Below, in pieces: positions 9,101-14,975 of a stretch of DNA of 30,790 bases. Position 1 is the first letter of the stretch, and each line of letters begins with the position of its first letter. The position numbers and the translations under genes are program-made. Below the pieces are notes generated by a model that was not told where the DNA came from, searched no databases, and was given only the letters and a program-made list of their open reading frames with translations. Source of the DNA: Prorocentrum cordatum. Lineage: Eukaryota > Sar > Dinophyceae > Prorocentrales > Prorocentraceae. The stretch lies in contig CAUYUJ010008069.1 of assembly GCA_963575745.1 (NCBI GenBank), positions 477,449 to 508,238 on the forward strand. The letters are read 5' to 3'.

Positions 9101-12100
9101 TGCCAAGGCGGAACGCATCAGGATATGGGCCGAGGGCGTCCGTGAGCCAAGCGGGCGAAAGGCGGCCATATACGCACGAGCTGCTGATAGCTCGCCCACG
9201 GCGTATCTCCGCACGCCTACCACTCCTGACGATACGCAACTCCACTGCGACACCAACGCCTTCAAACCTGACGAAGCTTGCACGGACGACAGCGATGCTG
9301 ACACCGAAGCTGGCGGCTTCAGCCCCGGCGACGGTAGTTCGCCCGACACGGACAGCGACGAAGACCACACCCGTGAACCACCACCTGCGCAAGTCCCCGA
9401 CATCCTCCCTGCCAACGCCATTGTTGCTAACATCAAGGACATGCTGAAGCTCATGGTCGACACCTGGGAGCCCATCTTGGGCAGGTACCGCGCACGTGCG
9501 GGACATGATGCCGAAGCCATGCCGACGTGGGCCGACTTCTACGACGAGTACCGACAGGAGCTGCCTACGCCATCACCAGCTACCCCTTTCCACCTCACCG
9601 ACGACCAACTCATCCACTTCATTCGCACCCGTTCACCGAGACGCGCGGGGGGTCTGGACGGTTGGACTACTAAGGAGGCAAAGGAGCTTCCCGACGACAT
9701 TCTTCGCCTCTTCGCCAGCGTTCTACGAGCTATGCAACGCACTGGCACCATCCCAGAACCCCTCCTCCACGTCCCAAACCCGTGCCTCCGAAAAGGCCGA
9801 GGCGAACTCCCAACGGACCAACGACTTCTCTCGGTGCTTTCCGTTTGGATGTACGCGTGGGAAGCACCAGCTTACCGCAGCCTCACGGAATGGCGGAAAG
9901 GATGGACCCACGCCACGAGTTTTGGCGCTGTCCCCAAAGCTACCATTGGGGACGTCAGCACTTCTCTCGCCCTTCGCATCGAACACGCCAGAGCCCTTCT
10001 CCTTCCCTTGGCTGGAGCTGCCCTGGACCGTCAGAAGTGTTTCGACTATCTCATCACGGACATATGCCTTAACCTCGCGCTTCACGCGGGGTGTCCCCAA
10101 GACATCGTTACTGTCCGCAGAAACTTCTACAGGCGCCACAAACGTTACATCCGCATGAACGGTGCGTACTCTAAGGAACTGGCCAGGACAAACGGTCACC
10201 TCCAGGGAAGCTCTTGGTCCCTGGACGACATTAAGCTGCTCATGTGCGTCTGGACCAAGAGACAGCATCGCTACGTGCCGCGGTCACTCAGCACTACTTT
10301 TGTTGACGACAGCAACTCCACTACCCACACCGCGCCCGAGTTGCAGAAATCTCTTGATGAAACCGCCAAGTTTGATCGATTTTCTGGTCAACGCATCCAT
10401 CCTGGAAAAGTGGCGGGGTGGGCGCTTACTGACGAGCTTCACACCGCCGTTACCCAGCTCACCTTGGCGGAACGGCCCTTACGCGTGGTCGACTCCTTCA
10501 AGCTCGTCGGAAGTTACATCAACGCCGAGGCAGCGCCGGCTCCAGCCGCGCTCAACCTCACGGCCACCGCTGACGCCCGTGTTCGCAGGGCGACTAGTCG
10601 CCTGCCGCGTATTGGCAAGCTCCCATCTCCGATGCGTATTAAGGCGCGGCACGCCCGCTCCCTTGCTGCCAGCGTCTGTACCACGGGCACTGACATCCAA
10701 GCCCCATCAGGCCCCGTCAAAACTGCCTACAACCATGCCCTTAAGGCGGCTATCCGCCCCAAGGGAAACAGGTGGGTCGAGTTTTGGACTCTCATGGCCG
10801 TGTGCGTCCCAGGGCACGCCCTGGAGATTGACGCCATTATGCAGCGTGAAGTCTTCCTGTGCCTGCGGCGACAGGTCAACCGCGACGCCACTCTTTGCGG
10901 CCTCGTCAGGGATCTCCAACACCATGTCCAGACCCTTCTTGGCGGAGGACCTGTTGGACGACTTGTTCAGACGCTTCAGCAGCTCCGTTGGACTTGGCCC
11001 ACATTTGGCACCATGTACGACGACTGGGGCTGTCAGATCAGTTGGCTGAACCTTCCCCAAAACGCCTTCCTTCACATGCTGCGCGCCTCGCAACGCAGAG
11101 CCTTTCTCAGAAAAATCAAGCCACGGCGTCATGACCTTGGTCACCTTGCTTCGGTCAGACAGGGCCTCGACCTTTTCGCCAGCACGTGGCTCGCCCGCAC
11201 CAAAGGAGCTGCCAAATGCAACGCATGGCAGCTGGCGCTCCTCTTAAACTACCTGTCGGGCGGGGACCACACCCAACAGCGACGTTCTCGATCAAATACG
11301 TCCGCTGATCCCAGCCCTATTTGCCGTTACTGTGATGAGGAAGAGGAAACTCAGGAGCACACTGTGCGTGACTGCAAGTGCTGGGCCCGTGAAAGAGTCC
11401 CTCTCACCACCCTCATCAGTGACGAGCAGTGGGCACGTCTTCCTCCGCACACAAGACATTGCGGGCTCTTCGATGAGGACCCAGCCCTCCTCGATCTGCA
11501 AGCCGACCTCGCGAGGGACCCGCTACCTCAACCCATACCGCGGCCCCCGCCTGAGGGAGATCCTGCGGCTTCAGCCCAGGACTCCTACACCACTTACCTT
11601 GACCACGACACTGGTTGGACATGGGTCTACGCTGCCACGGACGGTGCATGCACCAACCAAGCCATCCCTTTGCTTGCAAGAGCGGGCTACGGCGTCTACT
11701 ACGGCATCGACCACCGCATGAACTACAGTGCGCGCGTTCACGGCATCACGCAGAACGCACAGCTTGCGGAGACCCTCGCCATTGTCCACCTCACGGCATG
11801 TGCTGAACGGCCCGTACACGTCTTCGTGGACAACCAGGCGGTGGTCGACGGCTTCCAAAGGATCATCGACGGACACTCACCTCCGCAGGGCACGCACGTG
11901 GAGTTCTGGGAAAAGGTCCACCGATGTGTCATGGCCAAGCCAAACATGTTCCGCGTAGAGAAAGTCGCTAGCCACCAGGGCGACACGGGCATCGACCTCG
12001 GGCTCATCGGGCCCATCGCGGAGGAGTTCAATCGTCAGGCTGACGCCCTCGCCACAGCGGCGGCACGTACTCATAACCTTCCAGACGACATCGTTGAAGC

Positions 12101-13385
12101 TGCCAAAGCACGACACCGCCAAGCGACCGTGCTCCATGGAGTCGCCGTTGCCATCTACGAGCGGAGACATCGTACTCTTCCTCTCCCACACCGCAGGGCT
12201 GGGTTCACTGCTGCAGAACTAAACAAAATGGAACCAAATCCCCTGCTGTCTGACCAGGCTCCACCCGCGGCTGGACCAGACATCCCACAAAACCCCGACG
12301 AGCTCTGGGCCGAGGCCCAACGGGGGTTATTCGACGAACAGGAGGACGACCCGTTCGGCTTTGGTGGAGGTTTGGACTTCCTGGGCGACGAGTCAGCCAG
12401 CGCCAACCCTGCCCCGGCGGGCACCCGCACGGCGCCCCCGACTCCGCCATTGAGTGCGTCAGCCCACCCACATGACAACGCCGTTCCTTTTCAAGACGCT
12501 GATGAGCAGGACGATGACCTTTTCAGCCTCGGTGGGGGATCGGACGCTTTGGACGACGGACCAGCCAACGAAAACCCCGCCCCGTCGGGAAACCTCGCAA
12601 ACCCTACTGCGACGCCGTCCCCAAGAGCGTTAACGCCCACATACGATGATATCGGTCACCGCCAGGACGCCGACCACGACCCGAGTGCCCCCCGAGGATT
12701 GGGTGGCATTGAGGACGCACCGCCGACACCACACGCTGCCGACCATGCCGCCCCACCGAGTCACCAACCCTCTACGCGACCGACCTCAGCGGCCTTGCAC
12801 GGCATTACGACTGGCCCCACCGCGCATACCACTCCGCCCCCCCATCGTCAGCGACCCGCGGGGGCGGCTTCAGCCCCCCCGCAGGGTACTAAACCAGACA
12901 GGCCCCCGTGCCCCACCCACGCTTCCTCCGTTGCTGAGCGAGAGGAAGCGGCTCTCCTGACTTCTCGGGGCGCGGCCCTAGCGGCTCCAGCCCTGGGGTC
13001 GCGCCGGCCCCTCCAGTCACCTTTTAAGGGTGACGGACGTCAGCGTTCAGGGTCCCGCACGCCGCTAGCCCACCTGGACAGGCGTACCGAGGACCTCGCC
13101 TCTGTCTCGAGATCCTCGGCGGATGTCACTGAGCAGCCACCTCTCACCGACCGTGAAACCGAGCTGTCACAGGCTATGGCTGCCCTTCAGCAGAAGTGCT
13201 TAGCTCTCGCCGCGGACCTCGCCGCTGCCCAAGCTCGTCAAGGTCCTCTACTCCAGCGCCTCCACAGCGCTGGGCGAGCCTTCGCCGAGCTGCTCACCAC
13301 CTCGCCCGATGGTGTCGTGCCGTCACTCAACATCCAAGCTATGTTGTCATCGTTCCGCGGCGCTCCACCTGGTGCCCCGCGCTGA
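3021..13385 (+). CDS. Giant LINE polyprotein: ART-like, Cys-rich, endonuclease, reverse transcriptase, RNase H
   Basis: The frame is open from 3021 (after TGA 3018-3020) to TGA 13383-13385. No start was chosen: protein-like sequence (SILNALYQNGFALGNSG) begins before the first good ATG at 3282, which suggests entry from the upstream ORF or a spliced leader exon. Order of modules: ART-like fold (about 3399-3740), Ser/Arg linker, unknown Trp-rich domain (about 4400-4800), Cys-rich segment (4884-5110), unknown domain (5410-5760), long Pro/Ala/Arg linker, T-rich patch (7320-7500), endonuclease, RT, CCHC knuckle, RNase H, acidic repeats, coiled coil. Known LINE ORF2 proteins are usually 1,000 to 1,500 residues, so this one is unusually long. 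It may be two proteins joined in frame at the T-rich patch, the second starting at ATG 7503 or 7557. Key catalytic residues are present in the endonuclease, RT and RNase H. Confidence 0.8.
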   Translation, partial: QAPGAFRPWYALHCPQATDTQPRNTIQRDPAVPEPPKSILNALYQNGFALGNSGVSTEDIKDALRLHDHPRFTHDPTLQVLGPWTDIMQRPPNRLTWVLEDSGGNSGETIFPYLTWDLRQPTTDAPTVFWHGTRGDLAARLAACGGHLLPGPRRETKGRTGTNVGRTYVSVHPSLAAWYAIPPHPPYSLEDDTLAWGPIALWMCEATQPPRGENRHNYVKGEAHGARLIYPRVLSLLIRMDWCAPTEAASRCRALPHAYGMGDCAHALHIAGYDHPDLREAAEAHDQEASTRRRSTIAAAWPPPQAHILALYSPEAARAWAKQHYDTEAATRDDPNQPRPRVSLHILQLDPKPLIDLVYTGLQAVPVRGHPDAHGSRPSGSSPGAASDPPRTHKSGTALARSPDPSSTSSGVDERRAPSLISAAAALARGRARARRSASRSSRQSDGNSTSDNSGIETWEHIVTEEEPTAYHVLAYHVRDVRSRVNAPGIEVWLDPGDHHDGAYLPWGTTVMGYRVIDPTVDGRDGWVILHHDHGDTTTKLWAPTQVHVKGDDSWRTVMVPADMGPQWIRCHAEDARLPAEVVRTTGQSWFADVWPLWDRPRPHPDDPGTNEHALPPLPGRWSCLQCRFQCCQYCAARRNTQLGTSGQPTCPDCGRSGLRTLMDWSTDYSCNSWTCAYSTNKRDSDTCCLSSRCPHPPRPHNQLDVRATGMPPHILARQFGNAPALHDLKEPPRAPSGPGGEPPQPGQVGYQGQWYLPPQPRRVPRQGLPDGTTRPPGFTGTGMPEEPSPDQPLWREGYVLFSPHQALKEELTFNKTVRRPFSLAITNMYRDRVTVRTVCELIAERTHMTRTRWRDVVLYWDAEGGPGPQALDYDMRLCDAMVSRATTEAELNHDRSNRGSFCLYGPAHQRAINITAISEPQNIDYTEYVRRYSPVGETYPDHAFEHVYRGWQRPDVPTILPDTRPLSRADWQRHQQHQQRIQQRDQRDAGQQGTPRYRSPARVPTGGNTAYDGVAAYHRGPIGAMPAAAGAAASSYGQAPNARVHPAAIGYSRAPLHALRATSPVPGSTRAWGLYSGRHEGPSSNQPAVITPAASAQGAATNRGRAGRPEGWRDANVRAWQPRQHTPPPNVAAALRPAQAKPAPPVRERQPLTPLVLTRIQAHRSASPRHSEGSAHHVSPRPDAADPDQATATAEGGTSASRQPSPSPCAAPIRSPSRADSERANAQATSPRDRHTGGRVPRSRTCSRHSSRKAPGSSTSSPPRETQADGRPPEVVPRFGASVIDPSQVDLEPTPSTDHEPQLPTRVIVPIDEAPTFDPFKNKYRVKNLVAGFGGGSPLSPQSRGGAPATSAAAAAAAAPRGISPVRNVGLTAAGMDEAQRQASDRAAGAVPPDAAHQDTDGAGVSPQEGPAVARAQYMRVRCAAAAPGRRRCLVFVFVFGRMDRGVASLSHCCRLTSPPLVPYSTGVRRNFRDIFTNIYEPPLAQCRPCPSYMVGLTAASAPIKLAHSNAMSSYCGQASYWGEGQADLHRAGRANPSSTDGDGPGRSIHLVSLNITSLSANWPTITALGVDHNAAVIALQETRHAKPTRQAIATSAANPLHGGYHASLGPDLDLARAQRRAAHGGTDHTVVGNTGASGGVAILSKDAIVDSTVDDNAPCIAALKAKKRWHEVFLPLCTQHRRRRRRNNHGPAGIYIASLYGIAGGDSTALFRLADCAAARVGSAPYFICMDANTNIDDNPHLLHMLQHGWSNVAEGTPDHTMHTYGNIPDWDRVTKCPRTSRIDYIIANQAARSLVTDFCYLRDLPAKSHVGLQVTLDLSRLDHTARRLLAPTPYPPDDGVHEGHELQALGTLIAGRYQDRMEQADARDDVERMFTLANEASHEYHLTRLRDLPPPPPHQPKKKPPTMHGLTPTFEDRPVVPRAFPTYGASTIHMNRLRKLHRQLCELRFIGQHHHLDCRAIPPYLAQRIDCTWAAARLLCHKLRPTVLLEFPEAWAPDEPVPHGEHLDVLIQHLDLELARRANRAKAERIRIWAEGVREPSGRKAAIYARAADSSPTAYLRTPTTPDDTQLHCDTNAFKPDEACTDDSDADTEAGGFSPGDGSSPDTDSDEDHTREPPPAQVPDILPANAIVANIKDMLKLMVDTWEPILGRYRARAGHDAEAMPTWADFYDEYRQELPTPSPATPFHLTDDQLIHFIRTRSPRRAGGLDGWTTKEAKELPDDILRLFASVLRAMQRTGTIPEPLLHVPNPCLRKGRGELPTDQRLLSVLSVWMYAWEAPAYRSLTEWRKGWTHATSFGAVPKATIGDVSTSLALRIEHARALLLPLAGAALDRQKCFDYLITDICLNLALHAGCPQDIVTVRRNFYRRHKRYIRMNGAYSKELARTNGHLQGSSWSLDDIKLLMCVWTKRQHRYVPRSLSTTFVDDSNSTTHTAPELQKSLDETAKFDRFSGQRIHPGKVAGWALTDELHTAVTQLTLAERPLRVVDSFKLVGSYINAEAAPAPAALNLTATADARVRRATSRLPRIGKLPSPMRIKARHARSLAASVCTTGTDIQAPSGPVKTAYNHALKAAIRPKGNRWVEFWTLMAVCVPGHALEIDAIMQREVFLCLRRQVNRDATLCGLVRDLQHHVQTLLGGGPVGRLVQTLQQLRWTWPTFGTMYDDWGCQISWLNLPQNAFLHMLRASQRRAFLRKIKPRRHDLGHLASVRQGLDLFASTWLARTKGAAKCNAWQLALLLNYLSGGDHTQQRRSRSNTSADPSPICRYCDEEEETQEHTVRDCKCWARERVPLTTLISDEQWARLPPHTRHCGLFDEDPALLDLQADLARDPLPQPIPRPPPEGDPAASAQDSYTTYLDHDTGWTWVYAATDGACTNQAIPLLARAGYGVYYGIDHRMNYSARVHGITQNAQLAETLAIVHLTACAERPVHVFVDNQAVVDGFQRIIDGHSPPQGTHVEFWEKVHRCVMAKPNMFRVEKVASHQGDTGIDLGLIGPIAEEFNRQADALATAAARTHNLPDDIVEAAKARHRQATVLHGVAVAIYERRHRTLPLPHRRAGFTAAELNKMEPNPLLSDQAPPAAGPDIPQNPDELWAEAQRGLFDEQEDDPFGFGGGLDFLGDESASANPAPAGTRTAPPTPPLSASAHPHDNAVPFQDADEQDDDLFSLGGGSDALDDGPANENPAPSGNLANPTATPSPRALTPTYDDIGHRQDADHDPSAPRGLGGIEDAPPTPHAADHAAPPSHQPSTRPTSAALHGITTGPTAHTTPPPHRQRPAGAASAPPQGTKPDRPPCPTHASSVAEREEAALLTSRGAALAAPALGSRRPLQSPFKGDGRQRSGSRTPLAHLDRRTEDLASVSRSSADVTEQPPLTDRETELSQAMAALQQKCLALAADLAAAQARQGPLLQRLHSAGRAFAELLTTSPDGVVPSLNIQAMLSSFRGAPPGAPR
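3027..3047 (+). repeat. Bulged-C T-Y-C-A hairpin, copy 4 (inner stem flipped)
   Basis: Outer stem CCAGG/CCTGG, unpaired C at 3032, inner stem GCC/GGC (reversed relative to most copies, still paired), loop TTCA at 3036-3039. It sits at the start of the overlap between the third ORF and the giant ORF. Confidence 0.65.
3399..3740 (+). other. Domain: ADP-ribosyltransferase-like signature (H-G-T ... Y-V-S ... A-W-Y)
   Basis: The sequence reads FWHGTRGDLAARLAACGG, then GRTYVSVHPSLAAWYA, then a second beta-rich part (GEAHGARLIYPRVLSLLIRM). PARP-type transferases share this layout: His in a strand (H-G-T/S), an 'L...G' helix turn, then G-x-Y-x-S with a helix ending in A-x-Y. The His codon is at 3411 and the Tyr codons at 3522 and 3555. 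The third catalytic position (Glu in classic PARPs) is not clear; Glu in KGEAHG is a candidate. The fold assignment is inference from the motif pattern. Activity cannot be claimed. An alternative is a structural fold used for RNA or protein binding. Confidence 0.45.
4147..4178 (+). repeat. Bulged-C T-Y-C-A hairpin, copy 5
   Basis: Outer stem CGCGCCCCAG with its complement (10 pairs, one bulged base at 4175), unpaired C at 4157, inner stem GGC/GCC, loop TCCA at 4161-4164. Shares its core with copy 13. Confidence 0.7.
4884..5110 (+). other. Domain: Cys-rich, probable zinc-binding segment
   Basis: About 75 residues contain 16 cysteines in paired spacing: WSCLQCRFQCCQYC, then CPDCG, then SCNSWTC, then CCLSSRCPH. 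Cys-x2-Cys pairs of this kind normally hold zinc. The arrangement does not match a retroviral CCHC knuckle or a RING closely enough to name. It sits in the N-terminal half, well before the catalytic modules, so nucleic-acid binding is a reasonable guess only. Confidence 0.5.
5216..5242 (+). repeat. Bulged-C T-Y-C-A hairpin, copy 6 (inner stem flipped)
   Basis: Outer stem of five C-G pairs, then G-C, an A-C mismatch and G-C; unpaired C at 5224; inner stem GCC/GGC; loop TTCA at 5228-5231. Lies in the linker after the Cys-rich segment. Confidence 0.6.
6295..6317 (+). repeat. Bulged-C T-Y-C-A hairpin, copy 7
   Basis: Outer stem CCCCTG/CAGGGG, unpaired C at 6301, inner stem GGC/GCC, loop TTCA at 6305-6308. 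Lies in the long Pro/Ala linker. Shares a 19-base core with copy 11. Confidence 0.7.
7513..7536 (+). repeat. Bulged-C T-Y-C-A hairpin, copy 8
   Basis: Outer stem TGACGG paired with CCG-A-TCA (6 pairs, A7533 bulged), unpaired C at 7519, inner stem GGC/GCC, loop TTCA at 7523-7526. It lies between the T-rich patch and the endonuclease domain. Confidence 0.65.
7662..8490 (+). other. Domain: AP-type (EEP) endonuclease of a LINE
   Basis: Motifs in order: VSLNITSLS (Asn of strand 1), ALQETRH with the catalytic Glu codon at 7767, IYIASLYGIAG (Tyr/Gly motif), FICMDANTN (Asp codon 8217, Asn codon 8223), TSRIDYIIAN (Asp codon 8376) and AKSHVGLQV (His codon 8454). These are the acidic, Asn and His positions of the exonuclease III/DNase I fold that nicks target DNA to prime reverse transcription in LINEs. 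The usual G-D-F-N is M-D-A-N and the usual S-D-H is K-S-H, both conservative. The catalytic set looks complete. Confidence 0.85.
9303..9335 (+). repeat. Bulged-C T-Y-C-A hairpin, copy 9
   Basis: Outer stem of 5 pairs (one G-T), a two-base internal mismatch, then ACCG/CGGT; unpaired C at 9314; inner stem GGC/GCC; loop TTCA at 9318-9321. Lies in the acidic linker between endonuclease and RT. Confidence 0.65.
9750..10870 (+). other. Domain: reverse transcriptase, FVDD type
   Basis: Motifs: TDQRLLSVLSV (fingers, the R-P-I-S position), AALDRQKCFDYL with the first catalytic Asp at codon 10026, GHLQGSSWS (G-x-x-Q-G motif B, Gln codon 10203), TTFVDDSNS (motif C with Asp codons 10305 and 10308) and FSGQRIHPGK (motif D with Lys). 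The usual Y/F-A-D-D is F-V-D-D. The domain follows an acidic linker after the endonuclease and leads to a thumb and a CCHC knuckle, as in LINE ORF2 proteins. It would copy element RNA at the nicked target. Confidence 0.85.
10532..10552 (+). repeat. Bulged-C T-Y-C-A hairpin, copy 10
   Basis: Outer stem AGCGC/GCGCT, unpaired C at 10537, inner stem GGC/GCC, loop TCCA at 10541-10544. Lies in an Ala/Pro insertion (AEAAPAPAAL) within the RT thumb region. This is the only copy found inside a catalytic module. Confidence 0.65.
11318..12080 (+). other. Domain: CCHC knuckle followed by RNase H
   Basis: The knuckle is CRYCDEEEETQEHTVRDC (first Cys codon 11322), the standard C-x2-C-x-H-x-C of LINE C-termini. 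About 100 residues later RNase H begins: AATDGAC (Asp codon 11640), QLAETLAIV (Glu codon 11769), VHVFVDNQAV (Asp codon 11829) and NRQADALA (Asp codon 12042). All four carboxylates are present, with VEKVASHQGD in the position of the His loop. RNase H removes the RNA template from the hybrid. A conserved hairpin falls in the linker between the knuckle and RNase H. Confidence 0.85.
11561..11581 (+). repeat. Bulged-C T-Y-C-A hairpin, copy 11
   Basis: Outer stem TCCTG/CAGGA, unpaired C at 11566, inner stem GGC/GCC, loop TTCA at 11570-11573. Lies in the linker between the CCHC knuckle and RNase H. Confidence 0.65.
12854..12887 (+). repeat. Bulged-C T-Y-C-A hairpin, copy 12
   Basis: Outer stem of 11 pairs (ACCCGCGGGG with its complement, A12883 bulged), unpaired C at 12865, inner stem GGC/GCC, loop TTCA at 12869-12872. 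Lies in the C-terminal Pro-rich linker. Confidence 0.7.
12969..13005 (+). repeat. Bulged-C T-Y-C-A hairpin, copy 13
   Basis: Outer stem of 13 pairs (two G-T pairs), unpaired C at 12982, inner stem GGC/GCC, loop TCCA at 12986-12989. Compared with copy 5, several stem positions differ but stay paired on both sides. Confidence 0.7.
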
Positions 13386-13772
13386 TCCTCTCCTTTCTGC
13401 CTGCCCGTGTGTACGTGTGGCTCCGCGTCCACGGTGTCAGGGCGTGGGGGCGGGGGGTGCCCCGTCACTGCGCGCCGCTTAGCGGCCAAGCGCCCAACTG
13501 GCGGTCCGCCAAGCCGCCTAGCCACGTGCCAGCACGTCGCCTTTCTTGTTGGGGCCTTTTACCTCACGCGGTCTGTCAGGTGAGATCTTCATCGTCTGTC
13601 CGCCGTCTGTAGCGTCAGTCGCACTGCGCCGGGGGAGGGGGTTTTGTAGCCCGCCCTCGTATCTTAAGGCTGCACCGCCGCAAATAGTGCTTGCGAGTTG
13701 TCGCACCGCAGTGCGCCTCGCGGACGGACCCTGGTCCGCCTACTTGTCCGATCTCTCTCTTTCTCTCTTTCT

Positions 13773-13846
<74 letters not shown>

Positions 13847-13860
13847 CTGCTCTCTTCGCT
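13386..13860 (+). repeat. 3' untranslated DNA of the LINE and (CT)n tract
   Basis: After the stop at 13385 come about 365 bp of GC-rich DNA without a convincing gene. From 13752 to about 13857 the sequence is an almost pure CT dinucleotide run with a few TTT interruptions. It may be the 3' tail of the element or a microsatellite grown at its end. Open frames here (Leu/Ser strings or Glu/Arg strings) are artefacts of the repeat. Confidence 0.7.
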
Positions 13861-13885
13861 ACTGGCTTCTGACGGAGTCTGGGTT

Positions 13886-14006
13886 AGGTGAGCCTGAGTG
13901 TGGGTGAGTCTGAGTATGGGTACGTCTGTGTGTGCCTGACTCTGAAAAAATGAATCTGAGTGTGAGTGAGCTTGTGTATGAGTGAGTCTGGGTGCGAGTC
14001 TGAATC
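13886..14006. repeat. GAGTCTGAGTRTG-type imperfect repeat
   Basis: Short degenerate units of the form GTGAGTCTGAGTATG recur about eight times. The reverse complement of the same units fills 18130-18430 in helicase intron 3, so this is one dispersed repeat family in two orientations. Confidence 0.65.
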
Positions 14007-14626
14007 CCAATGGTGCCCCTGGCAGTGTCTGGCGACTAGGAGGCCCGGGTCGACTCCTCTTTGGGAAGCCAAAATGCTGCCCCTGGCAGCGTTTGGTGAC
14101 TATGAAGCCCCTGGTGGACCCCCCCTGGGGCTCCCAAATGATGCCCCTGGCAGCGTTTTGTGACCATGAGGCTCTCAAGAGATACATGTTGGGGGCGCCA
14201 AACGGCAATTCTAGCTGAGACGTCCCACCAAAATCGGCGCGAACGGGCTCGTGAGATCAGCCAGGGTGGCTCCCCCTTGGGGCTCCCAAATGATGCCCCT
14301 GGCAGCGTTTTGTGACCATGAGGCTCTCAAGAGATACATGTTGGGGGCGCCAAACGGCAATTCTAGCTGAGACGTCCCACCAAAATCGGCGCGAACGGGC
14401 TCGTGAGATCAGCCAGGGTGGCTCCCCCTTGGGGCTCCCAAATGATGCCCCTGGCAGCGTTTTGTGACCATGAGGCTCTCAAGAGATACATGTTGGGGGC
14501 GCCAAACGGCAATTCTAGCTGAGACGTCCCACCAAAATCGGCGCGAACGGGCTCGTGAGAACAGCCAGGGTGGCTCCCCCTTGGGGCTCCCAAATGATGC
14601 CCCTGGCAGCGTTTTGTGATCATGAG
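14007..14626. repeat. 152-bp tandem repeat array with diverged leading units
   Basis: Copies begin at 14127, 14279 and 14431, with a partial fourth at 14583 that ends near 14626. The spacing is exactly 152 bases and the copies are nearly identical; 14401-14410 versus 14553-14562 shows one of the few differences (GATCA versus GAACA). Before the array, 14007-14126 holds about two diverged shorter units sharing the CCCCTGGCAGCG core, which suggests that the 152-bp unit grew out of an older repeat of about 75 bp. No gene is seen in it. Confidence 0.85.
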
Positions 14627-14639
14627 AGAGTGTGAGTGT

Positions 14640-14795
14640 GAGCTTAACTTATCTTATATTATCTTGAAATCTTATCATATCCGGTGCTCTTCTTGTATTA
14701 TCTTATCTTATATTGTAGTATCTTACCTGGTCTTATATCTTGTATTATCTTATCTTATATTGTAGTATCTTATATTGTCTCATCTTATCTGGTAA
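14640..14795. repeat. AT-rich TATCTTA repeat
   Basis: Runs of TATCTTA and TTATATTG. A 47-bp unit occurs twice (TTGTAGTATCTTA at 14713 and 14760). It is markedly more AT-rich than its surroundings. Confidence 0.7.
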
Positions 14796-14928
14796 TTATC
14801 AGTGGGAGGAGGGAGGCGGGAGGCGGGAGGAAGAAGGAGGAGGAGGAGTGGGAGGCGTCAGAGTAATAACAAGAACCCCAATCCTTAGGATATGGGGAAA
14901 AAGGAAGCTGATGGCCCCGATCCATCCA

Positions 14929-14973
<45 letters not shown>
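14929..14973. repeat. (CAT)n microsatellite
   Basis: Fifteen uninterrupted CAT units. Confidence 0.95.

Positions 14974-14974
<1 letters not shown>

Positions 14975-14975
<1 letters not shown>

Larger units (their letters stand above)
12340..13310 (+). other. C-terminal region: duplicated acidic Gly motif, Pro-rich linker and coiled coil
   Basis: Two copies of an acidic motif lie 168 bases apart: DPFGFGGGLDFLGDE (from 12348) and DDLFSLGGGSDALDD (from 12516), each followed by an NPAP motif. This is an internal duplication. A long Pro/Thr/His-rich linker follows, holding two conserved hairpins. The last 60 or so residues before the stop have heptad-like Leu/Ala spacing (ELSQAMAALQQKCLALAADL), which suggests a coiled coil for self-association. 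No known domain is recognised here. Confidence 0.5.
1..13860 (+). mobile_element. LINE-like (non-LTR) retrotransposon with giant polyprotein, 5' end outside the window
   Basis: The element is defined by an AP-type endonuclease, a reverse transcriptase with an FVDD box, a CCHC knuckle and RNase H, in that order, in one open frame ending at 13385. This is the module order of RNase H-bearing LINE clades (I, R1 and similar). Upstream are three more + strand open frames that probably belong to it. There is no LTR, integrase or protease. Downstream are about 370 bp of 3' untranslated DNA and a (CT)n run, taken as a provisional 3' limit; no poly-A tail or target-site duplication was recognised. The giant frame is intact for more than 10 kb, so the copy is probably young. 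The left boundary is not visible. Confidence 0.8.

Noticed and set aside
13752-13910. Open frames of Ser/Leu or Glu/Arg strings on both strands
   Set aside because: They are translations of the (CT)n microsatellite.
13615-14208. Minus-strand open frame of 197 codons
   Set aside because: It crosses the (CT)n tract and the tandem repeats, and its content is repeat translation.
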